NCBI GenBank assembly: GCA_937957805.1
Contig: CALFXW010000115.1
Span: forward strand, 1 to 6,016
DNA: 6,016 nt
Source of the DNA: an uncultured Sphingopyxis sp.
GTDB taxonomy: Bacteria > Pseudomonadota > Alphaproteobacteria > Sphingomonadales > Sphingomonadaceae
Direction: 5' to 3'
A program made the position numbers and the translations under genes. The notes below the pieces were generated by a model that made no database searches, had not been told where the DNA came from, and saw nothing but the letters and a program-made list of their open reading frames with translations. Positions within the stretch are counted from its first letter, which is position 1. Every line of letters begins with the position of its first letter. Positions 1 through 5,515 of the stretch are shown here, piece by piece.

Positions 1-116
1 GCCTGTCTGGGCGCAGCGCAGCGCGGACACCGTGAGCTACGACAACGCGGAGGTGGCGCTGTGGTCGACCGCGGAGGTGCGGGCCTTCGCCACGGCGGAA
101 GAGGAATGGCTGGCGC
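1..116. other. Foreign-looking edge segment, possibly plus-strand coding fragment of an unknown gene
   Basis: These bases replace the expected continuation of pheT. In the plus frame starting at base 2 they read without a stop as a normal-looking protein (for example SYDNAEVALWSTAEVRAFA, then EEEWLAQQ). Almost every third codon position is G or C, which is stronger than in the genes to the right. The three minus-strand frames read as Arg/His-rich, Ser/Ala-rich with a stop, or Pro-rich low-quality peptides. The plus frame stays open through the junction only by running into antisense pheT, so the foreign gene appears cut in mid-sequence too. I do not recognise the protein. The exact junction is uncertain, roughly 105-125. 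It could be an assembly chimera, a recombination end point, or the edge of an inserted element. Confidence 0.5.
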
Positions 117-1399
117 AGCAGTTCGCGCTGGCGGTCGGCGGCGACGTCCATCCCGCCCAGCGTGGCGACACGCGTCGGGTCATAGGCGGTGGTGCGTGCC
201 GCCAGCGGTGGGCTGCCCGCGCGGACGACCTCGCTCGCCGTCCCGCCGCAACAGTTGAGGATGAGGTCGGTCAGCAGCGCCAGCCCATCGTCCAGAAAGG
301 CCGGGTCAACGCCGCGTTCAAAACGGCCGCGCGCATCGCTGGTCAGCCCCAGTTTCTGGCCGGTCAGCGCGATATTTTCGGGTGTGAAATACGCGATTTC
401 GAGGAGGACGTCGGTGGTGTCATCGCCGCAACCCGAATCTTCGCCCCCCATAATCCCTGCGATGTCATGCACCCCCATCGCATCGGCGATGACGGTCATG
501 CTGGCATCGAGCTTATAGGATTTGCCGTTGAGCGCCTCAGCCACCTCGCCATCATTGGCGCGGCGCGCGCACACTGCGCCCGACAATTTGGCAAGGTCAT
601 AGGCGTGCGCCGGGCGGCCATAGGCAAGCATCAGATAATTGGTGCAATCGACCAGTGCTGATATCGGCCTTTGCCCCGCCGCTTTCAGCCATTTTTGCAT
701 CCATGCAGGCGATGGCCCGTTGGTGACACCGCGTATGACTCGCCCGTAAAAGGCGGGGCAGCCCGCTGCATCGTCGGTGCGAATTTCGACAGGGCAGGGG
801 TATGTGCCGGGGATGGCGGGCGCGCTGACCGGCTTGAAACGACCAATCCCTGCGGCGGCAAGGTCACGCGATATGCCCATCACCCCCATGCAATCCTGCC
901 GGTTGGGGGTGATAGCGATATCGATAATTGGGTCGTTAGCATCGTTGTAATCGGCAAAGCTGGTGCCCACAGGCGCATCATCGGGCAGTTCGATGATGCC
1001 GTCATGGTCATCACCCAATTCCAGTTCGCGCGATGAACACATCATCCCGTTGGAGGTGACGCCCCGAATGGCAGAGGTTTTCAGCTCCATGCCATTGGCG
1101 GGCACGACGGCACCGGGCAGGCCAAGCACGCCGACCAGCCCTGCGCGCGCATTGGGCGCGCCGCAGACGACCTGCAAGGGCGCACCATCGCCCGTATCGA
1201 CGCTCAGCACCTGCAAACGGTCGGCTTCGGGGTGACGTTCGGCGCCGATAACGCGCGCGACACGAAAACCGGCGAGCCGTTCGGCGGGGTTTTCCACCCC
1301 CTCCACCTCATGCCCGATGCGGTTGAGCGCGGCCGTGACATCGGCCAGCGTGAAATCACCGTCGAGGAATTGGTGGAGCGAGGAAAGGGCGAACTTCAT
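1..1399 (-). CDS. pheT: Phenylalanine--tRNA ligase beta subunit, partial and disrupted at the window edge
   Basis: This is the beta chain of the alpha2-beta2 cytoplasmic enzyme that charges tRNA-Phe. The beta chain binds tRNA and edits mischarged Tyr. The ATG at 1399 overlaps the pheS stop (ATGA), which suggests translational coupling. Translating the minus strand gives an N-terminal domain, then a tRNA-binding OB-fold at about residues 44-150 (FRVARV, VVCGAPN, IRGVTSNGMMCSSREL). The B3/B4 editing domain follows at about 215-380, with SALVDCTNYLMLAYGRPAHAYD, IMGGEDSG and LTSDARGRFERGVDP. It then enters B5 (RVATLGGMDVAADRQRELL). Family resemblance stops at about residue 428 (base ~116). The remaining 38 in-frame residues lack the VPSWRRD-type motif and the LVEE stretch expected there. 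A full protein is about 790-800 residues, so B5, the catalytic-like core and the C-terminal FDX-ACB domain are absent. Identity of the first 428 residues is secure. The break may be an assembly join rather than biology. Confidence 0.93.
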   Translation of the reverse strand, partial: MKFALSSLHQFLDGDFTLADVTAALNRIGHEVEGVENPAERLAGFRVARVIGAERHPEADRLQVLSVDTGDGAPLQVVCGAPNARAGLVGVLGLPGAVVPANGMELKTSAIRGVTSNGMMCSSRELELGDDHDGIIELPDDAPVGTSFADYNDANDPIIDIAITPNRQDCMGVMGISRDLAAAGIGRFKPVSAPAIPGTYPCPVEIRTDDAAGCPAFYGRVIRGVTNGPSPAWMQKWLKAAGQRPISALVDCTNYLMLAYGRPAHAYDLAKLSGAVCARRANDGEVAEALNGKSYKLDASMTVIADAMGVHDIAGIMGGEDSGCGDDTTDVLLEIAYFTPENIALTGQKLGLTSDARGRFERGVDPAFLDDGLALLTDLILNCCGGTASEVVRAGSPPLAARTTAYDPTRVATLGGMDVAADRQRELLRQPFLFRRGEGPHLRGRPQRHLRVVVAHGVRAALRPDR

Positions 1400-2487
1400 G
1401 CCGAAATCCCCCCGCTCAGCGTCGGCTGGGCCAGCGGCGCAAAGCCATAATGCGCCAGCCAGCGCACATCACCGTCAAAAAAGGCGCGCAGATCATCCAT
1501 GCCATATTTCAGCATCGCCAGCCGGTCGACCCCGACCCCAAAGGCAAAGCCTTGCCAGACATTGGGGTCGAGCCCGCAATTTTCGATGACGCGGGCGTTG
1601 ACCATGCCGCTCCCCAATAATTCCATCCATGCGTGCCCCGTATCGTCGCCATTGCCGCCGACGATGCGCCGCCCCTTCTCCTGTCGATAGCCGACATCAA
1701 CCTCTGCCGATGGTTCGGTGAAGGGGAAATAGCTGGGGCGCAGGCGCAGCACGATGTCGTCGCGCTCAAAAAACGCCCGCAGGAACGTTTCCAGCGTCCA
1801 TTTCAAATGGCCCATATGGATATTCTTGTCGATCACCAATCCTTCGATCTGGTGGAACATCGGCGTGTGCGTCGCATCCGAATCGCAGCGATAGACGCGC
1901 CCCGGCGCGATGATGCGGATCGGCGGTTCGCCGGCCATCATCGTGCGGATCTGCACCGGCGATGTATGGGTGCGCAGCAATTTGGGCGCAGCACTGTCCC
2001 CTGCATCGGGGAAATAGAAAGTATCATGCATCGCGCGCGCCGGGTGGGTCGGCGGGATGTTGAGCGCGGTGAAATTATGCCAGTCATCCTCTATTTCCGG
2101 GCCTTCGGCGACGGCAAAGCCCAGATCGGCAAATATTTCCGCCATCTCATCCATCACCTGCGACACGGGGTGGATGGTGCCGCGCGGCGCTTCGCGAGCG
2201 GGCAGGCTCATATCGATGGCATCGGCGGCGAGCTGCGCGTCGAGCGCAGCAGTTTCGAGCAGCGCCTTGCGTGCGGCAATGGCGGCAGTCACATTTTCGC
2301 GCAGTGCATGGATGGCGGGGCCACTGGTCTGCCGTTCGTCGGCGCCCATCGCTCCCAATGATTTGAGCAGCGCCGACACGCTGCCTTGCTTGCCGAGCGC
2401 GGCAACGCGCACAGTATCGAGCGCGTCGAGCGCCGCTGCCGCATCAATGGCTGCCAATATCTCGCGTTCCAGTGCCGCTAGGTCCAT
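1396..2487 (-). CDS. pheS: Phenylalanine--tRNA ligase alpha subunit
   Basis: This is the catalytic class II subunit that activates Phe with ATP and transfers it to tRNA-Phe, partnering PheT. From the chosen start it has 363 residues, complete for the family. An N-terminal coiled-coil-like helical arm covers about 1-90. The aminoacylation core follows: HPVSQVMDEMAEIFADLGF (106-124), THTS (173-176), motif 2 with GRVYRCDSDATHTPMFHQ (196-213), FPFTEPSAEVDV (254-265), ELLGSGMV (289-296) and motif 3 GFAFGVGVDRLAM (313-325). Two in-frame ATGs exist, at 2502 and 2487. I choose 2487 because AGGT (2494-2497) lies 7 bases upstream, and the 2502 ATG is the end of a palindromic repeat with no ribosome-binding site. 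The alternative would add MTGKV. The stop overlaps the pheT ATG by four bases. The 173-base gap from rplT contains a hairpin and repeats, so pheST may be expressed at a different level from rpmI-rplT. Confidence 0.96.
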   Translation of the reverse strand: MDLAALEREILAAIDAAAALDALDTVRVAALGKQGSVSALLKSLGAMGADERQTSGPAIHALRENVTAAIAARKALLETAALDAQLAADAIDMSLPAREAPRGTIHPVSQVMDEMAEIFADLGFAVAEGPEIEDDWHNFTALNIPPTHPARAMHDTFYFPDAGDSAAPKLLRTHTSPVQIRTMMAGEPPIRIIAPGRVYRCDSDATHTPMFHQIEGLVIDKNIHMGHLKWTLETFLRAFFERDDIVLRLRPSYFPFTEPSAEVDVGYRQEKGRRIVGGNGDDTGHAWMELLGSGMVNARVIENCGLDPNVWQGFAFGVGVDRLAMLKYGMDDLRAFFDGDVRWLAHYGFAPLAQPTLSGGISA

Positions 2488-2493
2488 AACTTT

Positions 2494-2497
2494 ACCT
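2494..2497 (-). promoter_or_regulatory. Ribosome-binding site deciding the pheS start
   Basis: Read on the minus strand this is AGGT, ending 7 bases before the ATG at 2487. It lies downstream of the other in-frame ATG (2502), so it can only serve the shorter pheS form. Confidence 0.6.
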
Positions 2498-2523
2498 GTC
2501 ATCCCCGCGTAGGCGGGAATCCA
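2498..2523. repeat. Palindromic intergenic repeat, copy 1 (VIPA-type)
   Basis: The plus strand begins GTCATCCCCGCG and continues to GGCGGGAATCCA. The core CCCGC/GCGGG pairs around the loop GTAG, with outer AT/AT pairs. The plus-strand translation gives the 'VIPA' start of the well-known short chromosomal repeat whose translation is often VIPAKAGI. It shares GTCATCCCC with the second copy at 2551. It touches the pheS translation start: its minus-strand end supplies the ATG at 2502. Family assignment is from memory of the consensus. Confidence 0.7.
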
Positions 2524-2550
2524 TCACCCGCCATTTCATTTCCCCGTCCG

Positions 2551-2577
2551 GTCATCCCCCCACCTGCGCGGGGTGAC
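2551..2577. repeat. Palindromic intergenic repeat, copy 2 (diverged)
   Basis: The ends are perfectly inverted (GTCA at 2551-2554, TGAC at 2574-2577), with CCCC at 2556-2559 facing GGGG at 2570-2573 around a short loop. It starts GTCATCCCC like copy 1, 53 bases away in the same orientation. No U-tract follows on the minus strand, so it is not a classical intrinsic terminator, although the transcript between rplT and pheS would fold here. Confidence 0.6.
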
Positions 2578-2597
2578 GCGTTCTGGTCGCCAATACA

Positions 2598-2640
2598 GCA
2601 ATGGGCGCGAACGGCATATTCGCCGCCCACGCCCATTTGC
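2598..2640 (-). promoter_or_regulatory. Strong hairpin after rplT, possible attenuator or mRNA 3'-end structure
   Basis: About 20 bases downstream of the rplT stop, GCAATGGGCG (2598-2607) pairs with CGCCCAT plus TGC (2630-2640), with one bulged base. An inner stem CGGC/GCCG (2612-2615 with 2622-2625) closes a six-base loop. It lies between the ribosomal protein genes and pheST, so it could separate their expression or stabilise the rplT end of the message. No run of U follows on the minus strand, and no Phe-rich leader peptide of the enterobacterial pheST type is visible in the gap. The role is inferred. Confidence 0.45.
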
Positions 2641-2660
2641 GCATTAACCCAAGTTTTGAC

Positions 2661-3026
2661 TTATGCCGTCTGCGGCAAAGCCCCCTTGGCCTGCGCGATG
2701 ATGGCGCTAAACGTCGCCGCTTCGTTCATGGCGAGGTCCGCCATGATCTTGCGGTCGAGTTCGATGCCCGCCAGCTTCACGCCGTGCATGAATTGCGAAT
2801 AGGTCAGACCCTCCGCGCGGACCGCCGCATTGATGCGCTGGATCCAAAGGGCGCGGAAGTTCCGCTTTTTCACCTTGCGGTCGCGATAGGCATATTGGCC
2901 AGCCTTTTCGACCGCCTGCCGCGCAACGCGGATGGTGTTCTTGCGGCGACCGTAATAACCCTTTGCTTGGCTCAGGATATTATTGTGCTTGGCGCGGGTG
3001 GTTACACCCCGTTTGACGCGTGCCAT
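2661..3026 (-). CDS. rplT: 50S ribosomal protein L20
   Basis: L20 binds 23S rRNA early in assembly of the large subunit and in several bacteria represses its own operon. The 121-residue product has the full family length and the typical highly basic, helical N-terminal extension (MARVKRGVTTRAKHNNIL, GYYGRRKNTIRVA, then AYRDRKVKKRNFRALWIQRINAAVR at about 46-70). The compact C-terminal RNA-binding domain contains YSQFMHGVKLAGIELDRKIMADLA. It starts 14 bases after the rpmI stop, with a G-rich stretch (GGGGGCGC on the minus strand) as the likely ribosome-binding site. It is clearly co-transcribed with rpmI and probably with pheST. infC, which precedes rpmI in many bacteria, is not in this window. 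Confidence 0.98.
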   Translation of the reverse strand: MARVKRGVTTRAKHNNILSQAKGYYGRRKNTIRVARQAVEKAGQYAYRDRKVKKRNFRALWIQRINAAVRAEGLTYSQFMHGVKLAGIELDRKIMADLAMNEAATFSAIIAQAKGALPQTA

Positions 3027-3040
3027 GGTTCAGCGCCCCC

Positions 3041-3244
3041 TTATTTCAGGCCATATGGCGCCCAGAGGCGCACATGGGCGGTGTCGGCATCGCTCAGCAC
3101 GCTGGTGCCGCGATTGGTGCGAATATATTTGGCATTGTGGCTGATCAGGCGGTGGCGCTTGCCAGCGACGCCATGCTTTACCTTGCCAGTTGCGGTGAAT
3201 TTGAAGCGTTTCTTCACACCGCTCTTGGTCTTGAGCTTGGGCAT
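3041..3244 (-). CDS. rpmI: 50S ribosomal protein L35
   Basis: L35 is a small basic protein of the large ribosomal subunit, usually paired with L20 as here. The sequence MPKLKTKSGVKKRFKFTATGKVK followed by GKRHRLISHNAKYIR is diagnostic, and the ending WAPYGLK resembles sphingomonad homologues. The start is placed at 3244, giving 67 residues, because the family begins MPKLKTKSG and the AAGGAG site (3251-3256) is six bases upstream of it. An in-frame ATG at 3250 would add two residues (MK) but directly abuts that site, so it is unlikely to be used. Confidence 0.97.
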   Translation of the reverse strand: MPKLKTKSGVKKRFKFTATGKVKHGVAGKRHRLISHNAKYIRTNRGTSVLSDADTAHVRLWAPYGLK

Positions 3245-3250
3245 TTTCAT

Positions 3251-3256
3251 CTCCTT
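3251..3256 (-). promoter_or_regulatory. Ribosome-binding site of rpmI
   Basis: Minus-strand AAGGAG has ideal spacing of six bases to the ATG at 3244 and zero spacing to the ATG at 3250. This settles the rpmI start. Confidence 0.85.
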
Positions 3257-3264
3257 ATATCCAA

Positions 3265-3319
3265 GCGATTTGACCCGCCGTGGCAGCCCTATTGGCCAGT
3301 CGAGTCATGGGAAAATCGC
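3265..3319 (-). promoter_or_regulatory. Structured leader upstream of rpmI
   Basis: Nested inverted repeats lie in the untranslated leader. GCGATTT (read from 3319 to 3313) can pair with AAATCGC (3271 to 3265). Inside them, TGGC (3298 to 3295) can pair with GCCA (3284 to 3281). The outer stem ends about nine bases before the ribosome-binding site, a position suited to autogenous control by L20. That role is known for rpmI-rplT leaders in other bacteria but is only inferred here. The stems are short and could be chance. Confidence 0.3.
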
Positions 3320-3332
3320 AAGCGAAGCCGCG

Positions 3333-3361
3333 CGCCTAGCCGTAACGCCCCGTAAAAGCAA
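3333..3361 (-). promoter_or_regulatory. Candidate housekeeping promoter of rpmI-rplT(-pheST)
   Basis: On the minus strand TTGCTT (3361-3356) is followed after 17 bases by TAGGCG (3338-3333), a plausible -35/-10 pair for an alphaproteobacterial sigma-70 promoter. Transcription would start around 3325 and give a leader of about 80 bases. The -10 box is a weak match. The site sits just after the AraC-family gene, with no terminator seen between them, so read-through from upstream is also possible. Confidence 0.45.
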
Positions 3362-3382
3362 GCGGCAGCCGTATTTAGCCAT

Positions 3383-4306
3383 CTATTTTTGGTGGGATAT
3401 CGGTTCGCCCGACAAATGCAGGGCTTGCAAGGGCGCGCCCAGCGCTTTGATGCGTGCGGCAGCCGCAGCGGCGAGTACCGGGTGCGGCATTTGACGATAT
3501 TGTTCGGGGGTCATGCCAAAAAAGGCGCGGAAATCGCGGTTGAAATGCGATTGGTCATAATATTGCCCGTCGAGCGCGCTCGACCAATTGCGCGCGCCAT
3601 CGCGCATGATGACATCCAGCGTGCGCAAGAATCGCTGCCGCCGCAACAGGGGTTTGGGCGCAAAGCCAAAGGCGCGCAGCGACAGGCGGTGCAACTGCCG
3701 TTCGGAAATGGCGAGCGCGCGCGCCAGATCGCGCACCGATGTTGTGGCGGGGTCGATCAACGCCCGATGCGCGGCGGCGATTCGCGCATCCTCTGCGGCG
3801 GCGGGTGGATGGGCATCAAGCGCGGCGAGCAGGGCAGTATCGAACATTACGGCCATCGATGCCACATCATCGACCGCCACCTTGGCAATTGCATCGAGCG
3901 CGCCTGCCATGGCTGTGAAGTCCAGGATTGTGGCGAGCGCGCCCGCCGCATCGACGCGGTTGGCCCAGCCGTGCGCGCTTTCGCGCATGAAGGCGTTCCA
4001 GCCGCGCGGCAGGAAACCGATGCTCGCGACCCGGGCGCCCCGGCTGGCAAAGGGGCCAGCGCGCGTCGTTGGCCCGACGAAATGGGCTGGCGCAATATCA
4101 TGCAGCGCGTCGGGCTGGACACTGCCGCGCATGTCGCCGGTCCAGCGGAAACGCACGCTCGCCCATTCGGGGTTGAGCAGGTCGCGCACCTCCGCGCCAT
4201 CGTCGGGTGCGATGGCGGTGAAATAATAGGTGGAGAGATAGGGGCGCAGGCGCTCCGCGGGCGGCAGAAAAATCGTGTTGGCGGCGCCGCTTACGAATGC
4301 GTGCAT
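3383..4306 (-). CDS. AraC-family transcriptional regulator with DUF6597-like N-terminus
   Basis: A 307-residue DNA-binding regulator. The C-terminal part carries the two helix-turn-helix units of the AraC/XylS fold: the first at about 191-214 (VRDLARALAISERQLHRLSLRAFG) and the second at about 249-271, ending HFNRDFRAFFGMTPEQYR. The N-terminal half (RPYLSTYYFTAI, LLNPEWASVRFRW, HFVGPTTRAGPF, IGFLPRGW) resembles the DUF6597-type sensory domain found in many alphaproteobacterial AraC proteins; its ligand is unknown. The ATG at 4306 has GGAGG seven bases upstream (4314-4318) inside the end of hisN. The two genes overlap by 16 bases in different frames, so translation is probably coupled. Targets cannot be read from the sequence. 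It could control its own cluster or an unrelated stress or aromatic pathway. Confidence 0.9.
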   Translation of the reverse strand: MHAFVSGAANTIFLPPAERLRPYLSTYYFTAIAPDDGAEVRDLLNPEWASVRFRWTGDMRGSVQPDALHDIAPAHFVGPTTRAGPFASRGARVASIGFLPRGWNAFMRESAHGWANRVDAAGALATILDFTAMAGALDAIAKVAVDDVASMAVMFDTALLAALDAHPPAAAEDARIAAAHRALIDPATTSVRDLARALAISERQLHRLSLRAFGFAPKPLLRRQRFLRTLDVIMRDGARNWSSALDGQYYDQSHFNRDFRAFFGMTPEQYRQMPHPVLAAAAAARIKALGAPLQALHLSGEPISHQK

Positions 4307-5088
4307 GCCAAAGCCTCCAACACCTCCTCAAGCCGCGCCGGATCGCCCAATGCTATGGCATCGCCCCCGCTCGCCGCGTGGAGCGGTTCGCCCGTCCAGT
4401 CACACATCAGCCCGCCCGCCCCTTCGACGATGGGCACCAACGCCGCAAAATCATGGAGGTGCAAATTCGCCTCAGCCACAATGTCGATATGGCCGCTGGC
4501 GAGCAGGGCGTAATTATAGCAATCGCCGCCGTAAATTATGCGGCGCGGTGCGACCTTGGCGGCGAGCGACAGGAAATGTTCGCCCTGATGCGCGTCGAAC
4601 GCATGCGGGCTGGTGGTGGCGAGGATCGCTTGGTCGAGCGCGGTGCAGCGGCGTGTGCGTGCCACCTCACCATTGAAACGCGTCGGTTCGCCCATCGCGC
4701 CCGTCCAGCGTTCGCGCAATATCGGCTGGTCGATCAGCCCCAGCACCGGGAAACCGTCAATCAACAGCGCGATCAGCGTGCCGAAAATGGGTCGCCCGGC
4801 AATGAAGCTCGACGTGCCGTCAATCGGGTCGATTACCCAGCACCGGCTCGCCCCGTTGCGTTCGGCGCCATATTCCTCCCCCAAAATGCCATCGCTGGGG
4901 CGTTCGCTTGCCAGGATTTGGCGGATAGCCCCTTCTGCTGCGCGGTCGGCGGCGGTGACGGGGGAATTGTCCGCCTTATCCTCCAGCGCAAAGTCGGCGC
5001 GGTAATAGGGGCGGATGGCCGCAGCGGCGGCATCGGCGAGCATATGCGCCAGCGCCAAATCATCAGCCAAACGGGGGGCATTTGCCAT
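4291..5088 (-). CDS. hisN: Inositol monophosphatase family protein, probable histidinol-phosphatase
   Basis: A Mg2+-dependent, Li+-sensitive-type phosphatase of 265 residues. HisN members of this family remove phosphate from L-histidinol phosphate, the penultimate stage of histidine synthesis; close relatives act on inositol phosphates. Visible motifs are K38-x-D40, SPVTAADR (42-49), GEEYG (70-74), the metal-binding DPIDGTSSF (87-95) and HDFAALVPIVEGAGG (212-226), with D213 as the expected third metal ligand. The FAALVPIVEGAGG form favours HisN over a generic SuhB. Other his genes are not adjacent, so substrate assignment is by similarity only. The start at 5088 is chosen because the protein aligns from MANAPRLADD, AAAGG (5096-5100) lies seven bases upstream, and a longer frame back to 5328 would overlap the lipoprotein gene with non-family sequence. 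It follows the lipoprotein stop by 31 AT-rich bases and is likely in the same operon. Confidence 0.88.
   Translation of the reverse strand: MANAPRLADDLALAHMLADAAAAAIRPYYRADFALEDKADNSPVTAADRAAEGAIRQILASERPSDGILGEEYGAERNGASRCWVIDPIDGTSSFIAGRPIFGTLIALLIDGFPVLGLIDQPILRERWTGAMGEPTRFNGEVARTRRCTALDQAILATTSPHAFDAHQGEHFLSLAAKVAPRRIIYGGDCYNYALLASGHIDIVAEANLHLHDFAALVPIVEGAGGLMCDWTGEPLHAASGGDAIALGDPARLEEVLEALACTHS
4314..4318 (-). promoter_or_regulatory. Ribosome-binding site of the AraC-family gene inside hisN
   Basis: Minus-strand GGAGG, seven bases before the ATG at 4306, lies within the last codons of hisN. A second purine-rich GAGGAGG lies a little further upstream. The strong site supports an independent but coupled start. 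Confidence 0.7.
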
Positions 5089-5119
5089 TTTGCGACCTTT
5101 TTTATTGATAATCAGAATA

Positions 5120-5515
5120 TTAGCGCCGACGCAAGGCCGCAACACATTGGTCTGCATCCATGTCAGCGCCATCGCTGCCGCGCCGCGCATCGACATGGGT
5201 GACAATTTGTTCGGCCCGCTCGCGCGGCGGGTAGAGATAGGCATCGAGTGTGCAGTCGCGGCCGGTGAATTGCAGCACGCGCGCCGCGCCTTCGCGCCGG
5301 TCGAGCCGGGGCTGGCCAAAGAGGGCAATCAGCGCATCGGCATCGCGCCCGGCGAGCGGCCCGTCACGCTCACTCTCACGAGGATGACTGCGCTCGACTG
5401 GCGGCGTGACATGGGCAGGCGGCGGGCTTCCCCCTGCGCTCACCGGCGGGGTGCCGCCACCGCAGGCACTGACCATCAAGATTATGGGGTAGAGCAGGGC
5501 GGCACGCTTCATCAT
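5120..5515 (-). CDS. Small putative lipoprotein, conserved in sphingomonads
   Basis: A 131-residue product of unknown function. A short signal peptide (MMKRAALLYPIILMVSAC) ends in a lipobox VSAC with the lipidated Cys at residue 18, so the mature protein should be anchored in the cell envelope. A Gly/Pro-rich linker spans about 19-55. A compact domain follows at about 57-131 (DALIALFGQPRLDRREGAARVLQF, then CTLDAYLYP and VTHVDAR). Two cysteines (C88 and C124) could form a disulfide. The domain style (FG.P..D..EG....QF...C.LDAYLYP) recalls conserved hypothetical proteins of alphaproteobacteria, from memory. The ATG at 5515 overlaps the stop of the upstream membrane protein gene (ATGA), with GGAAG just upstream; a second ATG at 5512 is possible. 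Part of the linker is encoded by a palindrome at 5363-5388. Confidence 0.82.
   Translation of the reverse strand: MMKRAALLYPIILMVSACGGGTPPVSAGGSPPPAHVTPPVERSHPRESERDGPLAGRDADALIALFGQPRLDRREGAARVLQFTGRDCTLDAYLYPPRERAEQIVTHVDARRGSDGADMDADQCVAALRRR
5363..5388. repeat. Palindrome inside the lipoprotein linker, similar to the intergenic repeats
   Basis: The ends are inverted (GTCA at 5363-5366, TGAC at 5385-5388), with an inner CTCA/CGAG-type pairing. On the minus strand it begins GTCATCC and ends GTGAC, like the repeat at 2551-2577 (26 versus 27 bases). It encodes the polar SHPRESER part of the linker between the Pro-rich stretch and the folded domain. The interior differs from the other copies, so common origin is only possible. 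Confidence 0.35.

Noticed and set aside
1..116. A simple frameshift in pheT as explanation of the left edge
   Set aside because: None of the three minus frames shows the expected B5 motifs, so a one- or two-base error does not restore PheT.
1633..2361. Plus-strand open frame of 242 codons within pheS
   Set aside because: It lies wholly antisense to well-conserved PheS motifs and reads as an Arg/His-rich shadow.
2551..2640. Intrinsic terminator after rplT
   Set aside because: The hairpins are strong but lack a following U-run on the minus strand, so I list them as structures and not as a terminator.
3305..3382. 25-codon minus-strand frame starting right after the AraC stop, considered as a leader peptide
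   Set aside because: It spans the candidate rpmI promoter, has no ribosome-binding site, and its codons show no regulatory run of one amino acid.
2601..3494. Plus-strand open frame of 297 codons across rplT, rpmI and the leader
   Set aside because: It crosses two unmistakable ribosomal protein genes and a promoter region on the other strand, with no domain or ribosome-binding site of its own.
3389..4513. Long plus-strand open frame of 374 codons opposite the AraC-family gene and the end of hisN
   Set aside because: Its product is Arg/Gly-rich with no recognisable domain, and both minus-strand genes beneath it have clear family motifs. It is an antisense by-product of GC-rich coding.
5089..5328. 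80-codon upstream extension of hisN
   Set aside because: It overlaps the lipoprotein gene in another frame, has no family similarity, and MANAPR at 5088 has a good ribosome-binding site.
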